DNA of 55,142 bases from a bacterium (GCA_021850865.1 JAJZKN010000002.1:47588-102729); one strand, 5' to 3'. Counted from the stretch's first letter, positions 1 to 6,903 are shown. Made by a program: numbers and translations. Notes: generated by a model from the letters alone, not told the origin.

Positions 1-858
1 TTTCACCGGGCTAATAGAGGCGCTTTGCGTTTGGCTTTCACTGCGACGCTTCGGTAGCCTAACCGGTTCATGTGATTGAGTCAGTTGATCGGGCTGTTTG
101 GCTTTAGGATATGTTTTTTTCACCGGGTTTAAGCTGGTCTTCGGTGCTGTCCTAGGCGCAGTCCTTTTTACCTTAAAATCAAGTTTCTGGCTCTTATCCG
201 GTGTCCTAATCCGGCTTTTCGAAATGGTTTTCTCCGGCTGTTTCTCTTTAACTTTTGTCATATCATCATGCAGAATTCTTACCTGCATCTCCTGGATTCT
301 ATCAACCGGCTGTTTGCGGGCGGGTATCGTTTGTTTTTCTGGCAACGTATAGTCTAACTCGGTTTTGAGCTGTTCTTTTACCTGGTCCTTTGTCTGTTTT
401 TTCCCGGGTTTTTCTGACTGTGGTCTGTTGCCGGGCTGTATCTCTTCGGTATGTTCACTGGATGCTCTCTGTGCCGGCACGGGTGTTTCCAGAGATAATT
501 GTTTTAAGGCAGCAACAATGTTTAATCTGACCGCAGAGGCTGTGTTAGTGTCGCTTGGGTCAGCAGGGCTCTCCTGGCGGTTGCTTGTTGAGATTAGGGC
601 TTCGTCTGTTTTTACCAGTTGGCCATAGGTTGCAAACTGATGAATTAAGTCCATCTGATGTCCGGTCATGCCATTAAGAAAAGGACATTTGGATTTGTCG
701 ATTGCGCCCATATCTTCGCCTAGATTAGGGTGTTCAAGATATGCAGGCGCAGCTGCTAGTGTGTTCATCCCTAGGCTAGCTGATCTGGCCATGGCGGAAA
801 TAGAATTGTTTTCCTTGGCTGGGTCAGCCGCCAAAGAACCAAATTCGTTTCCGGCCAT
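1..858 (-). CDS. Lys/Pro/Gln-rich protein, C-terminus off the left edge
   Basis: An open frame starts at the ATG at 858-856 and runs 286 codons without a stop to the window edge. Residues 1-130 are mixed, with one Cys and a helix-like stretch near residue 120. The remainder is strongly basic and rich in Pro, Lys, Gln, Thr and Ser, so it is probably disordered. No signal peptide or membrane segment is visible and I recognise no family. It starts only 8 nt after the stop of the upstream gene on the same strand (867-1250), so the two probably form an operon. The frame assignment rests on an uninterrupted reading over the whole 858 bases with plausible composition; the short plus-strand frames here are antisense shadows. 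Confidence 0.75.
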   Translation of the reverse strand, partial: MAGNEFGSLAADPAKENNSISAMARSASLGMNTLAAAPAYLEHPNLGEDMGAIDKSKCPFLNGMTGHQMDLIHQFATYGQLVKTDEALISTSNRQESPADPSDTNTASAVRLNIVAALKQLSLETPVPAQRASSEHTEEIQPGNRPQSEKPGKKQTKDQVKEQLKTELDYTLPEKQTIPARKQPVDRIQEMQVRILHDDMTKVKEKQPEKTISKSRIRTPDKSQKLDFKVKRTAPRTAPKTSLNPVKKTYPKAKQPDQLTQSHEPVRLPKRRSESQTQSASISPVK

Positions 859-866
859 TTATTAAC

Positions 867-1250
867 CTAGGCCGTAACGTTCGGGCCCTGGTTTAAGGGT
901 TCGGCAGTACCGGGTCCATTCGCTGAAACGTTGGTGCTGTCAGGATTGAAGATTGCTAGTACATGTGAGCCGAACAACTCTACTGCCGCCTGGAAAGAAG
1001 CGCGTGTTGCTTCGTCCGCGCTTTTAATGTCGTATTTCGCGAAGCTCACGAGTCCGTTAAGTACAGCTCGTGCTTGTTGCTGTTGCATGCAAAGATCAAG
1101 CAGATCTTCCGCCTTATAGTCTTTCCCCTTATAGCGTATAACTTGCCCGATATAGTCTCCTAGGTTTAAAGCCCGCAGCGCACTCTGGCCATACTCGCTA
1201 TTAAGCTCGATTTTACCCTCAGCATTGCCTATGTTTTCCTGGTTATGCAT
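867..1250 (-). CDS. hypothetical soluble protein, 127 aa
   Basis: A 127-residue, mainly helical soluble protein with a Gln run (QQQQ near residue 56) and a low-complexity tail rich in Asn, Gly and Pro. No signal peptide, membrane segment or known motif is visible. It is the first gene of a minus-strand pair with the basic protein at 858-1 (8 nt gap). The ATG is divergent from the secreted-protein gene at 1379 across a 128-nt region that contains a small CGGGC/GCCCG inverted repeat (1321-1346). The function is not recognised. Confidence 0.6.
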   Translation of the reverse strand: MHNQENIGNAEGKIELNSEYGQSALRALNLGDYIGQVIRYKGKDYKAEDLLDLCMQQQQARAVLNGLVSFAKYDIKSADEATRASFQAAVELFGSHVLAIFNPDSTNVSANGPGTAEPLNQGPNVTA

Positions 1251-1378
1251 ACGTTCATTATTACAAGAAAATAAACATTAGTACATAGATACGAGCCGAA
1301 AATTTGACAACAACAATTAACGGGCTTATGTTTAATAACAGGCCCGATGATATCAGGGCTATATAAAGAGAGGAAACA

Positions 1379-2008
1379 ATGAACAGGTTAATTAGTAAAA
1401 ATAAGTTCGGATTCATAGCGGGTATTTTGACGCTGGTAATGGTTAGCGGCTCAACCGTTTTGGCGTTACCGAGCGGGGCTAACGCGCACGCCCAGGGCGT
1501 AGCGGCGGGCAATACTACGGCCACGGTCACCACCGGAAATGGCCACGGTAACGGACAGAGCCAGCTGACCGGCGGAAAACTTAAGGCTTGTCAAAACCGA
1601 CAAGTTGCCATCAAAAATATTATGACCAGAATTGATACCAGAGCCCAAAACCAACTGAACCTGTTTAACACTATCGCTACAAGAGTAGAGAGCTTTTATG
1701 TTAAGAAAGGTAAGACACTCAGCAACTATGACCAGTTAGTCGCTGCTGTTCAATCAGCCTCAGTTCAGACGTCCACAGATTTCGGGACTCTAAAATCGAA
1801 CAGCACATTCACCTGCAGCATAGGAAGCCCTAAAGGAATGGTTACCGTATTCCAAGGTTATCTGAAAACCGAGATCTCCGATCTTAAAAATCTTCGGACT
1901 GCCGTTAAGAATCTGATAGTCGGTGTCGCCTCAGCCAATGGCGTAACCATATCAAATTCGGCGCAGTCGGGATCAACCGGTAGCCAAACAACGAGAGGAA
2001 CTAATTAA
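1379..2008 (+). CDS. secreted protein, 209 aa
   Basis: The N-terminus has a basic start, a hydrophobic core (residues 10-30) and an Ala-rich region with an ANA-H type cleavage zone near residue 36, so a Sec signal peptide is likely. The mature part has a Gly/Asn/His linker (50-62), then an amphipathic helical region (68-125) and two cysteines (C71 and one near C145) that could pair. The end is Ser/Thr/Gly-rich. An AGAGAGGAAAC ribosome site lies about 5 nt before the ATG. The next gene, a pilin-like protein, starts 1 nt after the stop, so the two are co-transcribed and may act together at the surface. No family is recognised. Confidence 0.7.
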   Translation: MNRLISKNKFGFIAGILTLVMVSGSTVLALPSGANAHAQGVAAGNTTATVTTGNGHGNGQSQLTGGKLKACQNRQVAIKNIMTRIDTRAQNQLNLFNTIATRVESFYVKKGKTLSNYDQLVAAVQSASVQTSTDFGTLKSNSTFTCSIGSPKGMVTVFQGYLKTEISDLKNLRTAVKNLIVGVASANGVTISNSAQSGSTGSQTTRGTN

Positions 2009-2009
2009 G

Positions 2010-2321
2010 ATGAAAAAGCAATATCAAGAAGGTTTTTCGGCCGTCGAAGCAGTACTAACGGTCGTTATTGTTGCCGCGCTGGTGATTGTCGGATTTTACG
2101 TCTGGCACAACAATAGTAGCAAGAACAGCACCTCTTCGGGCAGTACAGCTTTAGCGCAACCGTCATCTACCTATCAATCTCCTGCGACTACAACAATGAA
2201 TGCGCCGCAAATTACAACCACGGCCAGCTTAAACACAGCTATGCAGGCACTTAATCAGGCAGGTATATCGTCTAATAGTACCGATAGCAACCAGCTAAGC
2301 ACTTACTCCTCGGGTTTTTAG
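2010..2321 (+). CDS. type IV pilin-like protein, 103 aa
   Basis: Residues 7-27 match a class III prepilin N-terminus. A short basic leader precedes GFSAVEAVLTVV, with the cleavage-site Gly-Phe and Glu at +5 of the mature protein, followed by an uninterrupted hydrophobic helix. The remaining 70 residues are Ser/Thr/Asn/Gln-rich with no cysteine pair, so this would be a minor or pseudo-pilin at most. It is translationally coupled to the upstream secreted protein (1 nt gap). A prepilin peptidase (PilD) would be needed for processing and is not in the window. The alternative is a simple single-pass membrane protein. Confidence 0.6.
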   Translation: MKKQYQEGFSAVEAVLTVVIVAALVIVGFYVWHNNSSKNSTSSGSTALAQPSSTYQSPATTTMNAPQITTTASLNTAMQALNQAGISSNSTDSNQLSTYSSGF

Positions 2322-2421
2322 GGCAACATTCAAGCTTCAGTTATTTGTCTCGAATTCAAAGTTGAGCGGATATAGTTATATGGCAATGGATAAGGTATAC
2401 TAATTGAGATATAGCCTAATT

Positions 2422-2497
2422 GGCGCTTTAGCTCAGTTGGTAGAGCAGAGGCCTGAAGAGCCTTGTGTCCCCAGTTCGAGTCTGGGAGGCGCCACCA
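2422..2497 (+). tRNA. tRNA-Phe (GAA)
   Basis: A complete cloverleaf is seen. The 7-bp acceptor stem pairs GGCGCTT with AGGCGCC, the anticodon stem pairs GAGGC with GCCTT, and the loop CTGAAGA gives anticodon GAA. The T arm carries GTTCGAG. Discriminator A and CCA (2495-2497) are encoded. A sigma-factor start codon follows 3 nt downstream. Confidence 0.95.
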
Positions 2498-2500
2498 TTA

Positions 2501-3160
2501 ATGGAAATAACTTTTGCCAACCCCGAAATTAATAAACAGTCGGCTAACGAGAGTAGGCCCGACCCGGCAACGACGGCCGCGCTTCGGTTTCAGGATATTT
2601 GTCAGTTGCATCCGGAAGACAGGCAGAGCTTGGACTTGGCATTTGCCGACATGGTCAACTTAACTTACCCGATGCTCTATAACGAGCTGGTAAGACGTGG
2701 TGCTAACGAGGACGACGCCCAGGAAGTTCTTCAGATCACTTATTTAAAAACCCTCAATTCTTTGGCTGAGGGTAAATTTGAGGGCAGGTCAAAGGTAAGT
2801 ACCTGGCTTTTTAGGGGTATGCTTAATAATTTCTATGATCTTCGGACTAGTCAGGCAAAACGGGGTAATCGCGAAATATCTAATGATATGTTTGAGAATC
2901 ACGAAATCCCAGACAGCACGGATGTCGAAGGAATGGTCATTGATAAGCTAGAAACAAAGCAGCTAGCCGACAAAATAGTACAACTCTTCGACGAACTTGG
3001 TATTAGTAGTAGAGATCAAAAAGTTGTATTTCTGAGAAGCAGAGGTATGCACTATACAGAAATCGCTGCCATTCTTGGCATTTCTTCCGCATTGGCCGCT
3101 AAAGTTATCGTTCACCGTGTGCGCACTAAGGTCCGGACCGAACTAAGCTCTTCGAGCTAA
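2501..3160 (+). CDS. ECF-like sigma-70 family RNA polymerase sigma factor
   Basis: This 219-residue protein has a sigma region 2 at about residues 50-120, with a DDAQEVLQITYLK segment followed by STWLFRGMLNNFYD, typical of region 2.2-2.4. A region 4 helix-turn-helix sits at about 160-215 (YTEIAAILGISSALAAKVIVHRV). It should direct RNA polymerase to a regulon of its own; no anti-sigma gene is adjacent. The frame is open further upstream into tRNA-Phe, but the first sensible start is ATG 2501, only 3 nt after the encoded CCA of the tRNA. There is no room for a leader or ribosome site, so the mRNA would be made by read-through and 3' processing of the tRNA and would be nearly leaderless. A downstream start near 2651 would remove part of region 2. 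Confidence 0.85.
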   Translation: MEITFANPEINKQSANESRPDPATTAALRFQDICQLHPEDRQSLDLAFADMVNLTYPMLYNELVRRGANEDDAQEVLQITYLKTLNSLAEGKFEGRSKVSTWLFRGMLNNFYDLRTSQAKRGNREISNDMFENHEIPDSTDVEGMVIDKLETKQLADKIVQLFDELGISSRDQKVVFLRSRGMHYTEIAAILGISSALAAKVIVHRVRTKVRTELSSSS

Positions 3161-3175
3161 GGGCTAAAGCCAAGA

Positions 3176-3248
3176 CGACTCGTTTCTGAAAACAGAAGCT
3201 TAAGGAGTCGCGGCGCAATGAATAAGTGCAAGCGGTTTTACTCATTGC
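3176..3248 (+). other. two inverted repeats after the sigma gene
   Basis: CGACTC (3176-3181) pairs with GAGTCG (3205-3210), with an inner TTCTG/CAGAA stem (3184-3197). A second, imperfect dyad has CAATGAATAA (3216-3225) facing TTACTCATTG (3239-3248). Neither is followed by a T run. They could end or process the sigma transcript before tRNA-Gly, but this is only a structural observation. Confidence 0.3.
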
Positions 3249-3274
3249 CTACTTTTGATAGAATAGACAACGAT

Positions 3275-3351
3275 GCGGGTGTAGCTCAGTTGTTTAGAGC
3301 GCGTCCTTGCCAAGGACGAGGCCATGGGTTAGAGTCCCATTACCCGCACCA
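3275..3351 (+). tRNA. tRNA-Gly (GCC)
   Basis: The acceptor stem pairs GCGGGTG with TACCCGC, the anticodon stem pairs CGTCC with GGACG, and the loop TTGCCAA gives GCC. Discriminator A and CCA are encoded (3349-3351), followed by a second CCA-like triplet. It marks the left border of the AT-rich accessory region. Confidence 0.95.
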
Positions 3352-3458
3352 CCAGATCGGATATTGGGGTCAAGTTTGATCTTGTTTTTATTTTTGCTTC
3401 GGCTCACTCCCTCAGTAGGCCGTTAGAATCTTATAAGCGTTTAATAATATCAAGCTAT

Positions 3459-3486
3459 TTGACTCAACTAGACAAAATTGTATAAT
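3459..3486 (+). promoter_or_regulatory. promoter of brnTA
   Basis: TTGACT (3459-3464) and a perfect TATAAT (3481-3486) are separated by 16 nt. Transcription should start near 3493, leaving about 5 nt before ATG 3498. The TTG at 3486 overlaps the -10 box and so cannot be the start codon. Confidence 0.75.
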
Positions 3487-3497
3487 TGAGTATATAC

Positions 3498-3797
3498 ATG
3501 AAGGTCAATTCTAAAGTATTGCAGTTTGAATGGGACTCGGGAAATTCTAATAAGAATAAACTTAAGCATGCTGTAGAGGACTGGGAATGTGAAGAGGTGC
3601 TCTTTGATAGTAAGAAAGTAATGTTTAAGGATAAGCTCCATTCTTATAATGAGCAAAGGTTCATTTTGCTGGGTAAAACCAGGCAGGAACGACTACTTTA
3701 CATAGTTTTCACTACCAGAAACGAGAAAATTAGAGTTATATCGGCAAGAGATATAACTAAAAGAAAGGAGATTGAACTGTATGAAAAAGCAAGTTAA
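3498..3797 (+). CDS. brnT: BrnT family ribonuclease toxin
   Basis: This 99-residue protein has the BrnT (DUF497) layout: an FEWD segment near residue 10, KNKLKH near 20, a central EERF-like stretch (NEQRFILLGKT), and the C-terminal R-N-x-K-I-R-V-I-S-A-R block with a final KRKEIELYE. BrnT toxins are RelE-fold mRNA-cleaving enzymes neutralised by BrnA. The start at ATG 3498 is set by the promoter just upstream and gives an almost leaderless mRNA. The reading frame overlaps the antitoxin gene by 17 nt, the usual toxin-first BrnTA order. No lesion is seen, so this copy should be active, unlike the broken copy at 7099-7392. Confidence 0.85.
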   Translation: MKVNSKVLQFEWDSGNSNKNKLKHAVEDWECEEVLFDSKKVMFKDKLHSYNEQRFILLGKTRQERLLYIVFTTRNEKIRVISARDITKRKEIELYEKAS

Positions 3798-4047
3798 TGT
3801 TCCAAAGTTTAAGAATGAAGAGGAAGAGCGAAAGTTTTGGGCCGAATTGGATCTCTCTGAGCATTTTGAGCCTAGTGACTTCGAGGCTGTTAGTTTCCCT
3901 AACTTAAAGCCTACTACCAGACCAATATCTATAAGAATTCCAGTCTCGGTATTAAATCGTGTCAAAGAGCGTGCTAACGAAACCAACGTTCCTTACCAAT
4001 CCCTTATTAAGGAATATATACGTGAGGGTGTTAGTGCTCATCGCTAG
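3781..4047 (+). CDS. brnA: BrnA family antitoxin
   Basis: This 88-residue protein has a charged N-terminal half (toxin-binding) and a C-terminal ribbon-helix-helix at about 45-80 (ISIRIPVSVLNRVKERANE, then YQSLIKEYIREGV). It should bind BrnT and repress its own operon. AAAGGAG (3763-3769) lies about 11 nt before ATG 3781, which is preferred to the in-frame TTG at 3772. The gene starts inside the end of brnT, so the two are translationally coupled. Confidence 0.85.
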   Translation: MKKQVNVPKFKNEEEERKFWAELDLSEHFEPSDFEAVSFPNLKPTTRPISIRIPVSVLNRVKERANETNVPYQSLIKEYIREGVSAHR

Positions 4048-4100
4048 TAATAGTTAATTAACTTTAAACTTTAACTACTTGCTCTATACTAACAAAGCAT

Positions 4101-4193
4101 TCTCTAATACACTTCTGGCCATACTTATTTCTCTAGATATATTTACAATCGATCTGTAAGATTTCATTCGGAATATGCCTAATAAGGGGCATC
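4101..4193 (+). repeat. island repeat A, copy 1
   Basis: This copy shares a long right half with copy 2, including TTAGATATATTTAC-like and TTTCATTCGGAATATGCC blocks and ending AATAAGGGGCATC. The left CCGAAAAATACCCC block is diverged here. It lies between brnTA and the YdcF-like gene. No open frame crosses it. Confidence 0.8.
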
Positions 4194-4293
4194 AATCTAT
4201 ATAATCGGCCTTGTTTTGGGCACGATTATTGTAAAATACATAATATAATGCTGTAATATACATTAATATTTTAATTTATTATTTTAAAGATTT

Positions 4294-4887
4294 ATGCCAA
4301 ATCCAGTAGAAATAGTCCATTCAGTATTAGATATTCCACAAGAGGTTACAGCCATTATTGCTTTAGGTAAGCAATACGGCGTTGACTCAATCCATAAAGA
4401 TATTTTAGCGAGTCCTGACCATCTTAGTGAAGATAGTCGGATAACGGTTATGGGTGTAGGCTTCACTTGTATGAATGCAATGGAAAGAGGGCAGGAGCTA
4501 AGAGTTCTATTTACTGGTAATAAAAAAGCTTTGTTTCCGGGTTCTGCTGTAGAGTTTATGTCTAAACAGTTCCCTAAAGTTCCAGAAAATTGGTACGATA
4601 ATCCAGACGAAGGCTCAGTAACTACCATGGACTCAGCCTTAAGAGTGCCAGCTATATTACTAAGCGAGGGGCATTCAAGTGCAGTGCTCGAAACAGTTAG
4701 CTTTCATGCAAAGCGTAGTCGTAGACAATTCACTACAACAGCGAGCAAATTAATTAAGTGCGTTGCAGCTACTGACTCATTAGTCGCTGAACAGTCTGAA
4801 GTAGGCGAAAAATTTATTGAAACCTGGTCAAATAGCAGTAGGGTTAAAAAAAGAACGAATAAAAGAAAAAATAGCTTTTGTAGTTGA
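4294..4887 (+). CDS. YdcF/ElyC-like (DUF218) protein with C-terminal frameshift
   Basis: The order of motifs resembles the DUF218 fold: a hydrophobic strand near 20-26, a VMGVG strand followed by a helix, LRVLFTGN (the family's SG strand), EFM, then EGSVTTMDSA (E..S..T pattern) and VSFHAKRSRRQF (family: TS..H..RA). It is cytosolic here, with no membrane helix. The last 15 codons look unnatural. Shifting by +1 at the GGGTTAAAAAAA tract (4841-4852) instead gives a plausible 33-residue tail ending at TAA 4940-4942. One extra base in this tract, or a programmed shift, would explain it. No toxin partner is adjacent, and repeats A and B flank it. Substrate unknown. Confidence 0.55.
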   Translation: MPNPVEIVHSVLDIPQEVTAIIALGKQYGVDSIHKDILASPDHLSEDSRITVMGVGFTCMNAMERGQELRVLFTGNKKALFPGSAVEFMSKQFPKVPENWYDNPDEGSVTTMDSALRVPAILLSEGHSSAVLETVSFHAKRSRRQFTTTASKLIKCVAATDSLVAEQSEVGEKFIETWSNSSRVKKRTNKRKNSFCS

Positions 4888-5009
4888 AGCAGGTATTATA
4901 GGTTCACTAGGAAGAAAAGCCGTAAAAGCTTACCGCCCTTAACTTTTAAAGCAGGTCAGGGGATAAACTAAATAACTCAACCAAGTTCTTTAGTTTATTA
5001 TCGTTAGTG

Positions 5010-5092
5010 GCATCTATGGAGCATGTTTGAAATACGTCAACTATGCTGCACCAAATCTTAATTTTTGATTATTTTAAGAATATCTTTAGAGA
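5010..5092 (+). repeat. island repeat B, copy 1
   Basis: This stretch aligns with 6904-6985 over about 80 nt (shared blocks ATGTTTG, CGTCA, CTGCACCA and an A/T-rich part ending TTTAGAGA), and a looser match continues to GAGTCTT near 5160. It fills part of the roughly 320-nt gene-free stretch between the YdcF-like gene and vapB, in which I see no gene. Confidence 0.65.
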
Positions 5093-5205
5093 CGACAGCT
5101 AGTCGACCTTGTGATAAATTCAGTTTTGTCAAAAAAATTACCTGTTATTTTGATAGAGTCTTATTTGCTCACTCGTACTGTTCTAACAGATAGTAGTCCA
5201 TCAAG

Positions 5206-5260
5206 GTATTACTAAATAATAACGTAATACATTGACATAAAGTATTACGCTCGATATAAT
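5206..5260 (+). promoter_or_regulatory. vapB promoter with three alternating 7-bp half-sites
   Basis: A consensus promoter has TTGACA (5232-5237), a 17-nt spacer and TATAAT (5255-5260). ATG 5267 lies exactly 6 nt after the -10 box, so the message should be leaderless. GTATTAC (5206-5212), GTAATAC (5224-5230) and GTATTAC (5242-5248) alternate in orientation with a strict 18-bp period and straddle the -35 box. They are good candidates for an autorepression operator of the AbrB-type antitoxin. Confidence 0.75.
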
Positions 5261-5266
5261 ACTAAC

Positions 5267-5554
5267 ATGACGTTTTATTCAACTGTTACGTCAAAGGGTC
5301 AAATAACTTTGCCGGCTAGTATCCGTGAGAAAATGAATTTAAAAGCTGGCCAGAAAGTTAGTATTACTCAAGATGATAACGGAAAAGTCAATATTCAAGT
5401 ACCGCCATCAATTGACGATATACGAGCTCAATTGCAAGTCAACTTACAAAAAAAAGGTTTTACACCGGCTAAGTTACGAAAAATTGCAGAAGAGTATAAA
5501 GGTGGTGATGGCTTCGCTAACTATGTTGAGGAAAAGTATAGTGCAAACCGCTAG
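5267..5554 (+). CDS. vapB: AbrB/MazE-fold antitoxin (VapB)
   Basis: Residues 5-50 form a SpoVT-AbrB swapped-hairpin DNA-binding domain (TVTSKGQITLPASIREKM, then GQKVSI). The C-terminal 45 residues are charged and would bind the toxin. It should neutralise the PIN toxin encoded next and repress the operon through the half-sites at 5206-5248. The start follows from the promoter spacing. The gene overlaps vapC by 14 nt. Confidence 0.85.
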   Translation: MTFYSTVTSKGQITLPASIREKMNLKAGQKVSITQDDNGKVNIQVPPSIDDIRAQLQVNLQKKGFTPAKLRKIAEEYKGGDGFANYVEEKYSANR

Positions 5555-5939
5555 TCTTGACGCCTGTTGTATCTTGCGTTGGTTGTTGCAGGATATTCCT
5601 GAGCAAGCACGAGCTGTGCATGGTCTGTTAAGCAACCCTGGCAGTTATTACATAGCCGACACGACACTTATGGAGGTAGTTTATGTACTCGAGAGAATTT
5701 ATAAGCAAGAAAGATATTTTATTGCTTCCTGTCTTAACCTGATTAGTTCATTGAATCAAATTAAATGCAGCAGACAACTTATTAAGTTGGTAACTCCTAT
5801 TTATGCGGAAAATCCAGCATTATCTTTTGCTGACTGTTGGGCTGCAGTATGCGCCGAACTAAATAAGGCTCAACCCCTACTGACTTTTGATAAAAAATTG
5901 GCTTCAAAATTACCCCAGGCTGAACTTTTGGCAGCATAA
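5541..5939 (+). CDS. vapC: PIN-domain ribonuclease toxin (VapC)
   Basis: With the GTG at 5541 as start the protein has 132 residues, a usual VapC length, and opens directly into the first PIN strand with its acidic residue (SLDACCILRW). The other expected acids are present: E in LMEVVYVLE, D in SFADCWAAVC and D in LTFDKKLA. PIN toxins use these for metal-dependent RNA cleavage. GAGGAAAAG (5528-5536) is placed as a ribosome site for the GTG; an in-frame ATG at 5523 is the alternative. The start lies inside the end of vapB, so translation is coupled. Confidence 0.85.
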   Translation: MQTASLDACCILRWLLQDIPEQARAVHGLLSNPGSYYIADTTLMEVVYVLERIYKQERYFIASCLNLISSLNQIKCSRQLIKLVTPIYAENPALSFADCWAAVCAELNKAQPLLTFDKKLASKLPQAELLAA

Positions 5940-5972
5940 AGCTTTAGTTAGGCGCATCAAACAGACTATTGC

Positions 5973-6077
5973 CCGAAAAATACCCCCCTAACATAATTCT
6001 CGCTAAACCTATTTCTTTAGATATATTTACAATTGATCTATAAGATTTCATTCGGAATATGCCTAAATAGGGGCACC
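5973..6077 (+). repeat. island repeat A, copy 2 (most complete)
   Basis: The full form is about 105 nt. Left block CCGAAAAATACCCC is followed by TAACATA, the middle has CCTATTTCTTTAGATATA and TTGATCTATAA, and the right block is TTTCATTCGGAATATGCC then AAATAGGGGCACC. The ends are imperfectly complementary (CCCC...CATA facing TATG...GGGG) and an inner TAGAT/ATCTA pair exists, so the element can fold. It lies between vapBC and the phd-PIN pair. Confidence 0.85.
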
Positions 6078-6168
6078 AATTCAACTCAAACGATTTTCAA
6101 ACAGTATAGTTTCTAACATTTGAGCTTTTCGAGGCTCTTTTAATGTAATCCATATGGTTTAACTGCTG

Positions 6169-6197
6169 TTGACATAGTCCACATAGTCCAGTAGACT
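6169..6197 (+). promoter_or_regulatory. promoter and possible operator of phd-PIN
   Basis: TTGACA (6169-6174), a 17-nt spacer and TAGACT (6192-6197) lie 6 nt before ATG 6204, again predicting a leaderless message. The spacer contains two tandem CATAGTCCA copies and the dyad TAGTC-N5-GACTA over the -10 box, a likely antitoxin binding site. Confidence 0.65.
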
Positions 6198-6203
6198 AAT
6201 AGT

Positions 6204-6449
6204 ATGAACGTAGTTAATGTCCACGAAGCTAAAACTAATTTCTCTAAACTACTGGAACGCGCAGCTAATGGTGAGCGTATTGTCATCGGCAAGGCCGGCA
6301 AGCCAGTTGCACGGCTAGAGCCCTTTTCGGGGACCAAAGCCGTACACAAGCAATTTAAAGGCGGTGGTTTTCGGCTGCAAGAAAAGCTAGGTCGCCCACT
6401 CACGCCAGAGTATATAAACGAGCTTGCCGCCAGTAAATACGATGACTGA
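6204..6449 (+). CDS. Phd/YefM family antitoxin
   Basis: The 81-residue protein starts with the classic Phd fold (VNVHEAKTNFSKLLERAANGE, then VIGKAGKPVARLEP). The C-terminal 35 residues are flexible and basic-to-acidic, as in Phd partners of PIN toxins. It should bind the operator at 6169-6197 and the PIN toxin. The start codon is fixed by the promoter 6 nt upstream. It overlaps the toxin gene by 8 nt. Confidence 0.88.
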   Translation: MNVVNVHEAKTNFSKLLERAANGERIVIGKAGKPVARLEPFSGTKAVHKQFKGGGFRLQEKLGRPLTPEYINELAASKYDD

Positions 6450-6861
6450 ATCGCCGGTTTTCTTAGACGCTAATGCTATCCTATATGCGTTTGACGAAAC
6501 AGGCCCGCACTTTGTAGAAACTGTTGCTGCAATACAGCGCTTACAACATGCTGATATCATACTCTGCACATCACATCATGTTATTGAAGAAGTGGTGCAT
6601 GTGATGCGTAAAGCGGGCGTTGCTGCTACTGAAACCGTACAAACGGTAGCCACTTTACCTAATCTGGTCTTGATTGAGCCAGATACGGTCTTGGCATTTG
6701 CTGAACGTTACGCAAAGTTGAGCGATGACCTACATATGGGCGTGAACGATGCACTTCTTTTGCAATTGTTGCTTGATGCTGGGATTACAAAGCTTTTGAG
6801 TTTCGATAAACGATTTGTCGAACGAGCTGCCGAACTAGGCATCAAGCAAGTGGCTAGATAA
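6442..6861 (+). CDS. PIN-domain toxin paired with Phd antitoxin
   Basis: This is a 139-residue PIN protein with D in VFLDANAILYAF, E in VIEEVVHVM, D in MGVNDALLLQLL and D in LSFDKRFVERA, the four acids of the metal site. It should cleave RNA when free of antitoxin. ATG 6442 sits in ATGACTGA, overlapping the antitoxin stop; the in-frame GTG/ATG-like codons further upstream are less likely. Codon use is slightly less AT-rich than in the neighbouring cassettes. Confidence 0.85.
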   Translation: MTESPVFLDANAILYAFDETGPHFVETVAAIQRLQHADIILCTSHHVIEEVVHVMRKAGVAATETVQTVATLPNLVLIEPDTVLAFAERYAKLSDDLHMGVNDALLLQLLLDAGITKLLSFDKRFVERAAELGIKQVAR

Positions 6862-6903
6862 ATTAAACAAACTTACAAGGTTTTTCAGCTTTTGGTCGCT
6901 GGC

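Noticed and set aside
98-865. Three plus-strand frames at the left edge
   Set aside because: They lie antisense to an uninterrupted 286-codon minus-strand frame with better composition; they have low-complexity, Cys/Phe-rich translations.
2465-2500. Sigma-factor frame beginning inside tRNA-Phe
   Set aside because: The open frame continues into the tRNA, but the tRNA cloverleaf is perfect and ATG 2501 gives a normal sigma N-terminus.
3486-3497. TTG start for brnT
   Set aside because: It overlaps the TATAAT -10 box, so it cannot be in the message.
5973-6077. Repeat A as integron attC sites
   Set aside because: The layout resembles a cassette array, but the required RYYYAAC and GTTRRRY core sites are absent from the repeat ends and no integron integrase is present in the window.
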